A DNA stretch of 64,000 nucleotides from Arthrobacter sp. fls2-241-R2A-200. Its GTDB lineage: Bacteria > Actinomycetota > Actinomycetes > Actinomycetales > Micrococcaceae. The DNA is taken from positions 62,001 through 126,000 of the forward strand of contig NZ_JARVRJ010000004.1 in the NCBI RefSeq assembly GCF_030209745.1, given 5' to 3'. Every line of letters begins with the position of its first letter. The first letter of the stretch is position 1. A program made the translations under genes and the position numbers. This document shows, in pieces, positions 42,689 to 50,478 of this stretch. The notes below the pieces were generated by a model that was given only the letters and a program-made list of their open reading frames with translations, was not told the DNA's origin and searched no databases.

Positions 42689-42863
42689 CCCGTACACCCT
42701 TGACCCGTACACCCCCTCTCCATCCGCGCAGCGGGTGTACGGGTCATGTCGTTTCCGCTGGATTTACGGGCTTTTGGGTGTACAGCCCTTTTGCCGTCCG
42801 CTGCAACGCCGTACGGATGCATCTTCCGCACCACCGCGAGGCACGAGCGGGTACCCGTACGGG
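42689..42863. repeat. GTAC-centred repeat cluster with 14-bp inverted repeat
   Basis: CCCGTACACCC occurs at 42689 and 42704, GGGTGTACGGG at 42733, GGGTGTACAGCCC at 42776, CCGTACGG at 42809, and a further GTACCCGTAC run near 42852. TGACCCGTACACCC (42701-42714) and its exact complement (42733-42746) form a 14-bp inverted repeat with an 18-base gap. The GTGTAC core is shared with the array at 36.4 kb, but the flanks differ. Confidence 0.6.
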
Positions 42864-43599
42864 TCCTCACACGTAGCGTCAGCGACGTCGGGCGCAGCCC
42901 GGTCCGCACCCCCTGGTGCATCCTGCTGCCGCAGGCGCATCAGACCCGGAGCGCAGCGGTCCACCACTCCCCGCGACCTGTCGCGTCAGGCTGTGGAAAA
43001 CTCTGCTGTCACAGCACTGCACTGATCTGTCGGTGCGCTCGTCGCACCCGTGTGCGGGTGCTCACTCCGGCTCTGTTTCGCGGTCGCGCCAGCATCTGTC
43101 GCACCGCGTCCGAGGCGGGCCCACACCGCTTCCTTGCCGGGGTCCGTTCCGGGCCGGCCGGCTGCCCCTCCTGGTGGCAGCTGCACCCCCGGATGAGCGA
43201 CAGCGAGTCCTCGACGGCCACCGCCCGGCCTGCCCCTCGTGGACGCATCAGAAGAGGAGCTTTCCCGGGAAGCATGAAGCCTCCCAGATCCAACGGGAGC
43301 CCCCGCTTCCCAGCGTCACGGAGCCGCCCGGGTCTCCCACCAGGTGCAGCTTCCTGGAGAGCCTCGCGGGTTCTCACCTTCTGGACCCCACCGCCCGTGA
43401 GGCACGGAAGGAAGCGGAGTTTTTGCCCTTTCGCTCCATGCGGGGCCCTACTACCCGGTTCGCCTTTTCCCTCCGCTCTCCTTGCGGCCCCCGGGCGGGT
43501 CGGTGACGCCACAGGCGCAACCACAGCTGCTCCACCCTGCTCCGATAGCTCCTCCGCTTGCTCCAGGACTGCCTAGAGGTGTCGCAGGCGGGTGTTCCA

Positions 43600-44145
43600 G
43601 GTACCGGTCCGGGCCCGCATCGCTGGACCCCTTCTGGTCCCGGAGTGGACAGATCATTGCACCGGCATGGCCAGACAGGGACACAGACCAGACCCATAAA
43701 AGACCCGAGAGAGTCCAGAAAGGCCATTCAGGCCCCATTGAGTTCCGGATGGCACTCCTTGGGGCCGCTTCGGGCGTACTGCTGGTCCCATGATGGTCTC
43801 TTACAGGTCTGCTCTGGTCCGGCTCGCGACGGTGGACTGTTGCTGGTCTCTTCGAGGGCGCTTCTGTGCTTTGTGTGGAACCACCGAGCGCCCTCCAATG
43901 TGCCGTGGCCTGATCGAGGTCTTCTGCTGGTCCGCAGCGGACCGCGTGCCGGTCCCGGGTGAGCCCTTGATGAGTCCTGTGTCTTCTGGTTCCCCGGCAG
44001 ACCCGTGGCCTTCTGCGGGTCCTGCCGGCGGCTCCCACGGGTCCCGCCGCGGCCAGGGGTCGCTCACGGTGATGCAGGCCTGATCTGCTGGCGGCCTTTT
44101 GCTGGTCTTGGCGTGGTCCTTGCAGAGACCATTGAAAGACCAGTA
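43600..44145. repeat. candidate parC-like centromere upstream of the par operon
   Basis: GGTC(C/T) motifs, often as CTGGTC, recur on the plus strand (for example near 43783, 43795, 43806, 43815, 43843, 43919, 43927, 44103 and 44115) and inverted as GACC near 44127 and 44137. Actin-type partition loci usually place such repeats just before parR/parM. Spacing is irregular, so the call is tentative. Confidence 0.35.
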
Positions 44146-44172
44146 GAATGATGACTGATAAATGAGTCGAAA

Positions 44173-44204
44173 GGTCCCCGACTGGCAGTAGCGCCTCGGG
44201 GACC
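44173..44204 (+). promoter_or_regulatory. leader hairpin of the par operon
   Basis: GGTCCCCGA / TCGGGGACC, a 9-bp stem in the presumed 5' leader, 20 bases before the leader peptide start. It could attenuate or stabilise the message. Confidence 0.45.
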
Positions 44205-44224
44205 GCGCATGAGAGGGGGCCGCG

Positions 44225-44278
44225 ATGACCGAGGACAGTGTCCATCAGCACGAGGGCGCAAGGGGGTGCTCGCAATGA
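44225..44278 (+). CDS. 17-aa leader peptide overlapping parR
   Basis: ATG at 44225 with GAGAGGGGG upstream, encoding a 17-residue peptide that begins MTEDSVHQHEG. Its TGA overlaps the next ATG (ATGA at 44275). This would couple parR-like translation to the leader. Short and so uncertain, but the overlap is exact. Confidence 0.45.
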   Translation: MTEDSVHQHEGARGCSQ

Positions 44279-44742
44279 CCGATAAGGCCGAGCCACGCCG
44301 TCTGCGCTGGAGCGTCCCGCGGGCCGACGAGTCGACGAACCGGTGGCTGGACGAGCAGTACGACATCTCGCGCTCGCTCCAGCTGCTGATCCGCGAGTCC
44401 ATCCAGCGCGACGGCTACATCGACGTGGTCAACCGTCCCGTTGAGCATCTTCCCCGGCGCGGCCGCCCGCCGCAGGGCGAGCAGGACCCTGGGCGCAGCG
44501 AGGCCCATGAAGGAGAGGAACGCGGCGATGACGGCCGTGACGGGAGTGAAAGCCAGCACGAGAGTCGCGAAGGCCGTGACGAGGCTGCCGTGCCTGTTGC
44601 TGTTTCTTCAGAGCCCGTGCAGCGCGTCGAGGCAGCCCAGGCTGTTCAGCCGCCGCCCACGCCTCCTGTCCGCGAGCCCCACCCTGTTCCCGCCGAGGAG
44701 CCTTCTGTCCCTTCGGGGCTGGACGCCTTCCTCACCCGCTGA
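44275..44742 (+). CDS. ParR-like partition adaptor
   Basis: 155 aa. The first 60 residues are basic with a ribbon-helix-helix-like pattern (RRLRWSVPRADESTNRWLDEQYDISRSLQLLIRESIQ), close to ParR/StbB proteins. The remainder is acidic then Pro-rich and probably disordered, ending SGLDAFLTR, a short conserved-looking tip that could touch the filament end. ParR binds the centromere and caps ParM filaments. Its place just before the ParM-like gene is the main support. I prefer the ATG at 44275 over 44209, which lacks a ribosome site. Confidence 0.72.
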   Translation: MTDKAEPRRLRWSVPRADESTNRWLDEQYDISRSLQLLIRESIQRDGYIDVVNRPVEHLPRRGRPPQGEQDPGRSEAHEGEERGDDGRDGSESQHESREGRDEAAVPVAVSSEPVQRVEAAQAVQPPPTPPVREPHPVPAEEPSVPSGLDAFLTR

Positions 44743-44794
44743 TCCGCACCGCACTTCCTGAGACACCGACTTCCTGACCGAGAGGGACACAACC

Positions 44795-46108
44795 ATGAGC
44801 AACACCCGCACCGCCGAGAAGACCATCCAGCTCACCGGCGGCATCGACGTCGGCAACGGATACGTCAAGGGCGTCATCCGCGGCGAGGTCCACGGCAAGG
44901 AGGTCTTTGACACGATCGACCTTCCTTCTGCCGTGGTGAGCACCTCGCGCTCCACGCCCAAGGTGCCCGAGGCTGACTCGGATGCCTTCAAGATCGTGGT
45001 GGAGGACGACTTCTACAACCGCGTCGCCGCCTCGTTCACCACTCCCCTGATCGGGCACTCGGACCTGCGCACCTTCGGCCGCGCGGCACTGAGCACCCCT
45101 GGGTCGAAGTTCACGCAGTTCGAGGTCGTCGGATCCCGCTCGAAGGCCGACCAGGAACTGAGCTCGGTGCTCGTCCTGGGCGTCTTCGCCGCCAAGGCCC
45201 TGCGCGACTATGTCCGCGAGCACGGCGCGCTGCCGGACCGCGAGCTGCGCGCCACGGTGCGCGCAGGCCTGGCTCTGCCGATTGCCGAGTACGTGCAGCG
45301 CCGCAGCGCCTATGCTGCCCAGTTCGCGGGACTCCTGGGCGCGGCCGACCCCACGGTGCACCTGGTGACCGTGAAGAACTTCTCCACGCCGGTCACCGTG
45401 CGCCTGCAGTTCGAGGATGTGCAGGTCCTGCCCGAGGGCGCGTCCGCGCAGTTCGCGATCACCGACAAGGGCGCGCCGCTGGCGCAGGCTCTGCTGGACG
45501 ATCTTCGGGCCTCGGACCCCGAGGAGGCCGCGCGCCTGCAGGGTGTCACCGCCGAGCTGCTGGTCGGTGTGCGCAACACCGTCGGCGTCGACGTCGGCGA
45601 GGGCACCGTGAACTTCCCCGTCTTCACCGACGGCGCGTTCAACTCCGAAGCGGCCAGCACGCTGGACCAGGGCTACGGCACCGCGCTGACGAACGCGCTG
45701 GACCGCATGAGCACCAGCGGAGACAAGGACCTGAGGTTCAAGAACCGCAAGGCGCTGGCCGACTTCCTGCAGCAGGAGCCCAGCGTATTCCTCCAGGGCA
45801 GGTTTGACCGCGCCAAGGGCTACGTCGACGAGGAGGCCGAGTACCTGGCCGAGGAGATCGGCGCACGCTTCGAGGACGTCCTCGCCGAGGTCGGCGGCAC
45901 CACCGAGGTGGTGTACGTCTACGGCGGCGGTTCGGGCCCGATCAAGGAGATCCTGCGCACTGTCCTGCAGAAGGCCGCCGGCGGCATCCCGGTGCTCTAC
46001 CTCGACGCCGCGTACTCGCGCCACCTGAACCGCGAGGGCCTGTACCTGGCGGCGAAGGCCGTCGAGGTCCAGAAGCCCGAGGGCAAGCGCAGCAAGGCCG
46101 CGGCGTGA
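44795..46108 (+). CDS. parM: ParM/Alp-like actin ATPase for partition
   Basis: 437 aa. Actin-fold phosphate-1 motif GGIDVGNGYVKG at 15-26, phosphate-2 motif GVDVGEGTVN near 265, and adenosine motif VYVYGGGSGP near 372. Length is greater than E. coli ParM (about 320), nearer the actinobacterial and phage Alp branch, with an insertion around 150-240. ParM polymers push plasmid copies apart, helped by ParR. The start has GAGAGGG seven bases before the ATG. It is followed by a long 19-bp hairpin. Confident on the fold and role. Confidence 0.87.
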   Translation: MSNTRTAEKTIQLTGGIDVGNGYVKGVIRGEVHGKEVFDTIDLPSAVVSTSRSTPKVPEADSDAFKIVVEDDFYNRVAASFTTPLIGHSDLRTFGRAALSTPGSKFTQFEVVGSRSKADQELSSVLVLGVFAAKALRDYVREHGALPDRELRATVRAGLALPIAEYVQRRSAYAAQFAGLLGAADPTVHLVTVKNFSTPVTVRLQFEDVQVLPEGASAQFAITDKGAPLAQALLDDLRASDPEEAARLQGVTAELLVGVRNTVGVDVGEGTVNFPVFTDGAFNSEAASTLDQGYGTALTNALDRMSTSGDKDLRFKNRKALADFLQQEPSVFLQGRFDRAKGYVDEEAEYLAEEIGARFEDVLAEVGGTTEVVYVYGGGSGPIKEILRTVLQKAAGGIPVLYLDAAYSRHLNREGLYLAAKAVEVQKPEGKRSKAAA

Positions 46109-46189
46109 CGATCATGCATTCGTGGCCCGGTCCCGAGAGGCTTGCGGTCGGCATCGAGATGATGCGTGCAGGCTGCCGATCGCGTACTG

Positions 46190-46233
46190 CTTCCTGTGGT
46201 ACCGCTCACAGTGCTGAGCGGTACCACAGGAAG
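46190..46233 (+). terminator. 19-bp hairpin after parM containing GTGGTAC
   Basis: CTTCCTGTGGTACCGCTCA pairs perfectly with its downstream complement around a 6-base loop. The stem contains GTGGTAC/GTACCAC, the heptamer of the 36.4-kb array, in outward orientation. It may be a terminator, a protein site, or both. Confidence 0.6.
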
Positions 46234-46297
46234 CCCCGAAAGAGACCACTGATCGACCAACAACAGACCACAGCCCACCCCAGGAGGGATCAATACC

Positions 46298-46528
46298 ATG
46301 ACCGACCACGACGAGACCCACGACGGACCCAAGAAGGACCAGCGTCAGACCTATGAGAAGCCCTCGGGCATCGTCGCACGGCTCCAGCAGCTGCACGAGG
46401 ACCGACCTGTAGTCTTCGCCGTGCTCGTGATGGTGGTCTCCGGGCTGGTGTTCCTGCTCGGCGGAGTCCTCACCGGAGCTGTGGACCTCATCGGCATCTC
46501 TTTGCTGCCGGTGGACAACATGCCGTAG
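46298..46528 (+). CDS. small membrane protein, 76 aa
   Basis: Charged first 38 residues, then a hydrophobic helix of about 22 residues (FAVLVMVVSGLVFLLGGVLTG) and a short tail. AGGAGGG precedes the ATG at 46298 by about nine bases. Unrecognised; lies behind the par operon and may be part of it if the 46190 hairpin is leaky. Confidence 0.65.
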   Translation: MTDHDETHDGPKKDQRQTYEKPSGIVARLQQLHEDRPVVFAVLVMVVSGLVFLLGGVLTGAVDLIGISLLPVDNMP

Positions 46529-46558
46529 CGCCCGGCAGGCACAGCGCGGGCGAAAAAG

Positions 46559-46599
46559 AGACCTCCCCGGCGGCAGCTGATGCTGCGCCAGGGAGGTCT
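46559..46599. terminator. hairpin between convergent genes
   Basis: AGACCTCCC / GGGAGGTCT with an inner GGCGGCAGC/GCTGCGCC stem, then TTTGC on the plus strand. Confidence 0.7.
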
Positions 46600-46632
46600 T
46601 TGCGGTGCTGGTGATCCAGGTCAACAGGATGG

Positions 46633-47355
46633 TCAATCGATGCCATGCTCGGCCGACAGGGCTGCGAGATCGTGGCTGAGATCTTCCATCGCGGCGATGG
46701 CGGCCATGGTGCACTGCTGGGTCGCAGGGCAGCAGAGCGAACGGCGCAGACCTGCTCCGACGATCTCGACGGCCGGCATGTACTTGAAGAGCATGCGGTA
46801 CATGCGCGAATCCTGGCCGTGGCCGAGCTGGTGCCGGATCGAACCGGCGTTGTCCTTCAGGTCGCTGGCCTTGATGAGCAGCGCCCGGGAACCGGAGTTG
46901 GCAAGCCGCGTGAGGTGCTCCTCATAGGAGGTGCTGCCGTTAGGGGTGGTCACCGCACCAACGAGCACCGAGGCGCGCCGGCCGTACAGCCGTGCCAGGC
47001 AGCCCAGGGGATCCTCACCCGGCTGGCCGAAAGCAGCAAGCAGCTCTTTGCTGCAGTCCTCGACGACATCATGCAGCAGTGCTGCGGCAATCAGTTCAGC
47101 GTCGGTGACGCCCCAGCGCAGGAGGCGCAACGCCACGCGCAGCGGATGCTCGATGTACGGCACGCGAGGCATGTCTCCCCTGATGAAGCGGGTCTGCTTC
47201 CGGTGCAGGAACGAGGCCGTCGCAGCTGCGCGGGTCACGAGCTCCGTGTTCGTGGTGCCGGGCATGAGGTGTTGGATCTCCCGCTCGAGTTCGAACACGA
47301 GCATCGCAGGGTCCATTTGCTTGAGCGGGATACGCGTCGTGGTCAGGGTGGTCAT
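46633..47355 (-). CDS. SpoT/MESH1-like HD hydrolase
   Basis: 240 aa. The N-terminal 170 residues resemble the HD hydrolase half of RelA/SpoT: RVPYIEHPLRVALRL, then ALLHDVVEDC and later KASDLKDNAGSI. No synthetase or regulatory domain follows. Stand-alone enzymes of this type hydrolyse (p)ppGpp or related alarmones; phage and plasmid copies may blunt a host stringent or abortive response. Start ATG at 47355 with AAGGAAGAG. Alone between two terminators. Family confident, substrate inferred. Confidence 0.82.
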   Translation of the reverse strand: MTTLTTTRIPLKQMDPAMLVFELEREIQHLMPGTTNTELVTRAAATASFLHRKQTRFIRGDMPRVPYIEHPLRVALRLLRWGVTDAELIAAALLHDVVEDCSKELLAAFGQPGEDPLGCLARLYGRRASVLVGAVTTPNGSTSYEEHLTRLANSGSRALLIKASDLKDNAGSIRHQLGHGQDSRMYRMLFKYMPAVEIVGAGLRRSLCCPATQQCTMAAIAAMEDLSHDLAALSAEHGID

Positions 47356-47445
47356 GGCTCTTCCTTTGTTCGGGATGGTTCTCTTGCTGTTGCAAAACAC
47401 CAGGCGCTGCCCCGCAGCGCGTGGACCCGCCTCAGAGACAGAGTG

Positions 47446-47486
47446 AGAGCCCCGGCCCCGCGCCGGAGCGCAGGAGCCGGGGCTCT
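47446..47486 (-). terminator. hairpin after the 87-aa membrane gene
   Basis: AGAGCCCCGGC / GCCGGGGCTCT, an 11-bp stem, downstream of the stop at 47511. Confidence 0.65.
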
Positions 47487-47510
47487 GGTGGGATCAGGCA
47501 GGGCGACTGG

Positions 47511-47774
47511 TCATTGGTGCTGGCTGGGCTGGGTGTCGTTGTGACGGCGTAGCCGGGCAGCCCAGGTCTTCAGGCCCGGAAGTCCAGCAGCCCAGACAGC
47601 ACCGGACAGGACCACGAGCACCACGCTCGCCGTCCAGTGGCCGGTCCAGGCGCTGGCTGCGATCGCGGGCAGCAGGGCGAGGACGTTCAGCACGATCCCC
47701 GTGACGAGGAGCGCCCTGCCGACACTCCGGAGGATCCGCTCGCGGCGGCCGGTGGTCTGCATCGTGTCAGGCAT
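47511..47774 (-). CDS. small two-helix membrane protein, 87 aa
   Basis: Two hydrophobic segments (about 20-41 and 48-68) with a basic N-terminus, and a basic tail. GAAGGAG lies 11 bases before the ATG at 47774. Unrecognised; follows the 126-aa gene in the same direction. Confidence 0.6.
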   Translation of the reverse strand: MPDTMQTTGRRERILRSVGRALLVTGIVLNVLALLPAIAASAWTGHWTASVVLVVLSGAVWAAGLPGLKTWAARLRRHNDTQPSQHQ

Positions 47775-47810
47775 GGTGGTTCACGCTCCTTCGTCGTGGG
47801 ATGTGTTCTC

Positions 47811-48191
47811 TCAGAGCTCGATCCGCTTGCCGCGGGCGAGCTCGGCAGCGGGGATGCTCAGCCGGTAACCGCCGACCGGGTAGCTGGGGTGGTCGCTGGC
47901 GACGACCGCGCAGTTCCACCAACCAGCGTGGCGCTTGCGAGGACGGGGTTCTTCCTCGCCCTCGGTGCGGGCCTCGCCGCGGTTTTCGATGGGCACCACG
48001 ACGACGCGGTGGCCTGAGCCCCGCTCGGTGGCGTGCCAGGGCAGCTCGATGAGCAGGTCCTGGGGCCACTGCTCGATGGTGACCGGCAGCTTGGACAGTT
48101 CGTGGTTGGCCGAGCCCTCGGGCGACTGCGCGAGGCGCTGGGCCTCCTGCTCGGCGGTCTCGACGAATCCGATCTTCTCGAGGAAGGACAT
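47811..48191 (-). CDS. hypothetical protein, 126 aa
   Basis: Unrecognised strand-rich soluble protein with a polar loop (GEARTEGEEEPRPRKRH) in the middle and GGYRLSIPAAELARGKRIEL at the end. Start 48191 follows the 109-aa gene by five bases. Confidence 0.6.
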   Translation of the reverse strand: MSFLEKIGFVETAEQEAQRLAQSPEGSANHELSKLPVTIEQWPQDLLIELPWHATERGSGHRVVVVPIENRGEARTEGEEEPRPRKRHAGWWNCAVVASDHPSYPVGGYRLSIPAAELARGKRIEL

Positions 48192-48196
48192 GGTGA

Positions 48197-48526
48197 TCAG
48201 TGCTCCTGGTTCATGGGTTGGGAAGTCAACGGGTCAGCCTCAACGCTGGACTCGCCGCGGACGAGATCAGCCAGCGCCTGGGCGTAGGCGTCTTTGGCCC
48301 GTTCGATTGCAGCCTGCTCGTAGAGTGAGTGGATCTTCTCGCCGGCGGCGATGCGGTCCTCGACCTCGTCCATTGCTATGACGGCGGCGGCGAGCGGGAC
48401 CCGGGCCTGAGCCTCGGCACGCCGCAGCTCCGGGTAGAAGGCCTTGCTCGTGGCGAGCCGGTGGACGGCGGCAACGCGTTGAGCTTCAGCGTCGAGGTCG
48501 GGCTCGGAAGTGGTGGCAGTGGACAC
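48197..48526 (-). CDS. hypothetical helical protein, 109 aa
   Basis: GTG start at 48526 with AGGAGGGG eight bases upstream. All-helical and Ala/Glu-rich, with a coiled-coil tendency in the middle (AVIAMDEVEDRIAAGEKIHSL). Unrecognised. Confidence 0.55.
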   Translation of the reverse strand: MSTATTSEPDLDAEAQRVAAVHRLATSKAFYPELRRAEAQARVPLAAAVIAMDEVEDRIAAGEKIHSLYEQAAIERAKDAYAQALADLVRGESSVEADPLTSQPMNQEH

Positions 48527-48593
48527 GGTGATCCCCTCCTGTTTGATGAAGTCGTTTGTTCGATGCCGGACCTGGATCAGCTGCGCTGGTTCC

Positions 48594-48833
48594 TCAGCCC
48601 TCTGCCAGACGGCGGGCGGCCGCCTGGAAATCCGTGAAGGTAGTCTCGGCGCGTTCTGCCCGTGTGCCGTCCGCCGTGAATGCCGTGCCGCACCATCCGG
48701 TGACGTAGCGCTGGCACAGCTCGCGGTCGGCCTGGCGGGCCTGCTCGCCGTAGACGGGCGCGCTGACGACCAGCACATCAGAGCCGAAGTCGAATGGCAG
48801 CGCGTCCTGCATGGGTGCGGCGATGGTGCTCAT
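48594..48833 (-). CDS. hypothetical protein, 79 aa
   Basis: Start ATG at 48833 with GAGGAG upstream. Contains QADRELCQRYVTGWCGTAF. Unrecognised; leads the run of small genes towards 47511. Confidence 0.55.
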   Translation of the reverse strand: MSTIAAPMQDALPFDFGSDVLVVSAPVYGEQARQADRELCQRYVTGWCGTAFTADGTRAERAETTFTDFQAAARRLAEG

Positions 48834-49084
48834 GGCGGTTCTCCTCGGAATCCTGTGGGGCACGGCGCTGCACTGCAGGCCGTCCTTCGTCGATGACTCC
48901 TCCGTGACAGCTCCGCTGTCACCACCGCTGGCTGCACCTGAGAATCGAAGATGAAGAAGAACAACAACAAGGTTCCAACCCCGCGCCGGCAAAACGCGGA
49001 TGATCCGCAGCATCGTCACAACCCCTCCACGCACCCTGGGATAGGCTTTCGGCGGAGTTCAAAATTCAACAAAGGGAGAGATTC

Positions 49085-49306
49085 GTGGCGGGAAGCGCGG
49101 TCTATGGCAAGGGCTACCACGCAGGCAAGCAGGATGCGCGTACAGAGGACCTGATCGCCGCGGGGGTCTTGGCGGCTGCAGGTCTGGTCATTGCAGGTGG
49201 CGTCAAGGTTTACCGGAAAGTCAAAGAGGCCCACGCAACCCGGCTGGAACAGCGGCTGAAGGACATCGACGACGGAGGTAACTCCGAAGATTCCGGCCAG
49301 CAGTAA
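49085..49306 (+). CDS. small membrane-associated protein, 73 aa
   Basis: GTG start with a GGGAGAG site. Gly/Lys start, one hydrophobic helix (about 22-40, LIAAGVLAAAGLVIAGGV), then a basic helix and acidic tail. It resembles the protein at 59980 in style (helix GLAVGALAAAGAVTLL). Unrecognised; followed by a terminator. Confidence 0.6.
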   Translation: MAGSAVYGKGYHAGKQDARTEDLIAAGVLAAAGLVIAGGVKVYRKVKEAHATRLEQRLKDIDDGGNSEDSGQQ

Positions 49307-49324
49307 ACCACGGACACAAAAAAG

Positions 49325-49364
49325 AGACCCCACCGCCGGAGCACGCGCTCTGACGGTGGGGTCT
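49325..49364. terminator. bidirectional terminator with T-rich end
   Basis: AGACCCCACCG / CGGTGGGGTCT with an 18-base loop, followed by TCTTC on the plus strand; it lies between convergent genes. Confidence 0.75.
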
Positions 49365-49367
49365 TCT

Positions 49368-49961
49368 TCAGGCGAACGTCCTGTCCGCAGCGAAGTGCTC
49401 GTGCACGGCCTCGCGGGCGGCGGGGTATTCGTCGTAGGGATCCGGGTAAGCAGCATCGAACCGGGCAGCGGTGGTGATGCCCTGGAATCGGAGCAATTCC
49501 AGGAGATCCGGCAGGTCCTGTGCACGGCCGGAGAACTCCGCGGTGTCCGCGGCGATGATCTTGGCGCGGGTCAGCGTGGGGACACTGGCCAGCTGAAGCC
49601 TGATGCACTCGTACGCTGTGTCGTCGTCGATCCAGCGCGCCTGGTATATCGAGGCCACGAGCTCAGCGTCGTCACCGTCCATCACGTTGTCGTTGTTGAT
49701 CCAGTCGCGCTCCAGGTTCATTTCGTCGGCCACCTCATGGATTGCCGCCATGACCTCTGGCGCGAAATCGCCGGTGACGCTGTCGATGTCGACGGTGAAT
49801 GCCCGGTCCGCAGCACGGATGCCGTACTTCATGAGCGCGAAGCCGCCGATCGCACGGATCTGCACCGGGGCGTTCAGCCCCAGGCGCTTCAGCTTTCCGT
49901 CGAGCACCTCGAGCGCCCGCTCCAGCTGGGCCAGGCTGCACTTCTGGTCGTCGTGGCTCAT
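49368..49961 (-). CDS. nucleotidyltransferase-fold protein (DUF6036-like)
   Basis: 197 aa. IGGFALMKYGIRAADRAFTVDIDSV at 38-62 gives the GG...DxD pattern of the minimal nucleotidyltransferase superfamily. A later EFSGRAQDLPDLLELL helix matches DUF6036/AbiEii-like proteins. Such proteins are toxins in AbiE- or MNT/HEPN-type systems or act alone as unknown transferases. No antitoxin-like partner stands beside it. A covarying palindromic repeat (50017-50033) lies 55 bases upstream. Fold fairly sure; role open. Confidence 0.75.
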   Translation of the reverse strand: MSHDDQKCSLAQLERALEVLDGKLKRLGLNAPVQIRAIGGFALMKYGIRAADRAFTVDIDSVTGDFAPEVMAAIHEVADEMNLERDWINNDNVMDGDDAELVASIYQARWIDDDTAYECIRLQLASVPTLTRAKIIAADTAEFSGRAQDLPDLLELLRFQGITTAARFDAAYPDPYDEYPAAREAVHEHFAADRTFA

Positions 49962-50016
49962 CGTGCTGCTCCTTCTGGTCAGGAAAGAGCGGGTGTCTCC
50001 TTCGAGTCCAGATCCG

Positions 50017-50033
50017 GATCGGCTGTGCCGATC
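50017..50033 (-). repeat. palindromic repeat copy 1 (GATCGGC-TGT-GCCGATC)
   Basis: A perfect 7-bp stem with a 3-base loop, preceded by CCG. It lies between minus-strand genes, 55 bases before the nucleotidyltransferase start. Confidence 0.7.
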
Positions 50034-50102
50034 TGACGAGCCGCCAGGAAAGAGACGAGCCCGGCACCAGGGGCTCTCCCCCGTGCCGGGCTCTGTTCAG
50101 GC

Positions 50103-50441
50103 TCAGTGCATGCGTTCGATGCGCGTGGATCCGGACCCGTCCTGCAGGCCGGTGGCGCAGTCGTACCAGAAGCCGTTGGGCAGGCGGACCAGCGTGTGCG
50201 CCTCACGTCCTGGCCAGTTGCCGGCAGCTGCGATCGCGGGTACCGCCCGGCGGTCCATCACGCAGCTCACCCCCAGCTCCTCCACGACCTGCGGGTCGCG
50301 GACGTACTTCGCGGTGGAGCCATTGCGGGGATCGCACGGGACCTGCTTCATCCAGGCGGGGTGGTCGAGGACCCTCTTGACGAGGACCTTGTCGCCGACC
50401 TGGAGTTCGTCCAGCTCAGAGGGTGCTGTAGGGATGGGCAT
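50103..50441 (-). CDS. hypothetical protein, 112 aa
   Basis: Unrecognised. The opening strand pair (ELDELQVGDKVLVKRVLDHP) looks like a small beta-barrel, and LVRLPNGFWYDCATG recurs in style near the C-terminus. CAGGAG precedes the ATG at 50441. Confidence 0.6.
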   Translation of the reverse strand: MPIPTAPSELDELQVGDKVLVKRVLDHPAWMKQVPCDPRNGSTAKYVRDPQVVEELGVSCVMDRRAVPAIAAAGNWPGREAHTLVRLPNGFWYDCATGLQDGSGSTRIERMH

Positions 50442-50478
50442 GTGGTTCTCCTGGTTCGTAGTCTGTAAGTGCAGCAGC

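Larger units (their letters stand above)
42141..44172. other. 2-kb non-coding region with repeats
   Basis: Frames on both strands are open only because of GC content, and none looks like a protein. Contents: an inverted repeat GGCATAGCCG/CGGCTATGCC (42456-42465, 42519-42528), a cluster of GTAC-centred repeats (42689-42863), and from about 43600 onward frequent CTGGTC(C/T) motifs leading to the par promoter. It may hold transfer-origin, centromere or RNA functions. Confidence 0.5.

Noticed and set aside
42384..43576. Plus-strand frames of 213 and 276 codons in the repeat region
   Set aside because: Composition is Ser/Arg/Pro/Cys-rich without structure, frames overlap each other, and the sequence holds palindromes and repeats typical of non-coding DNA.
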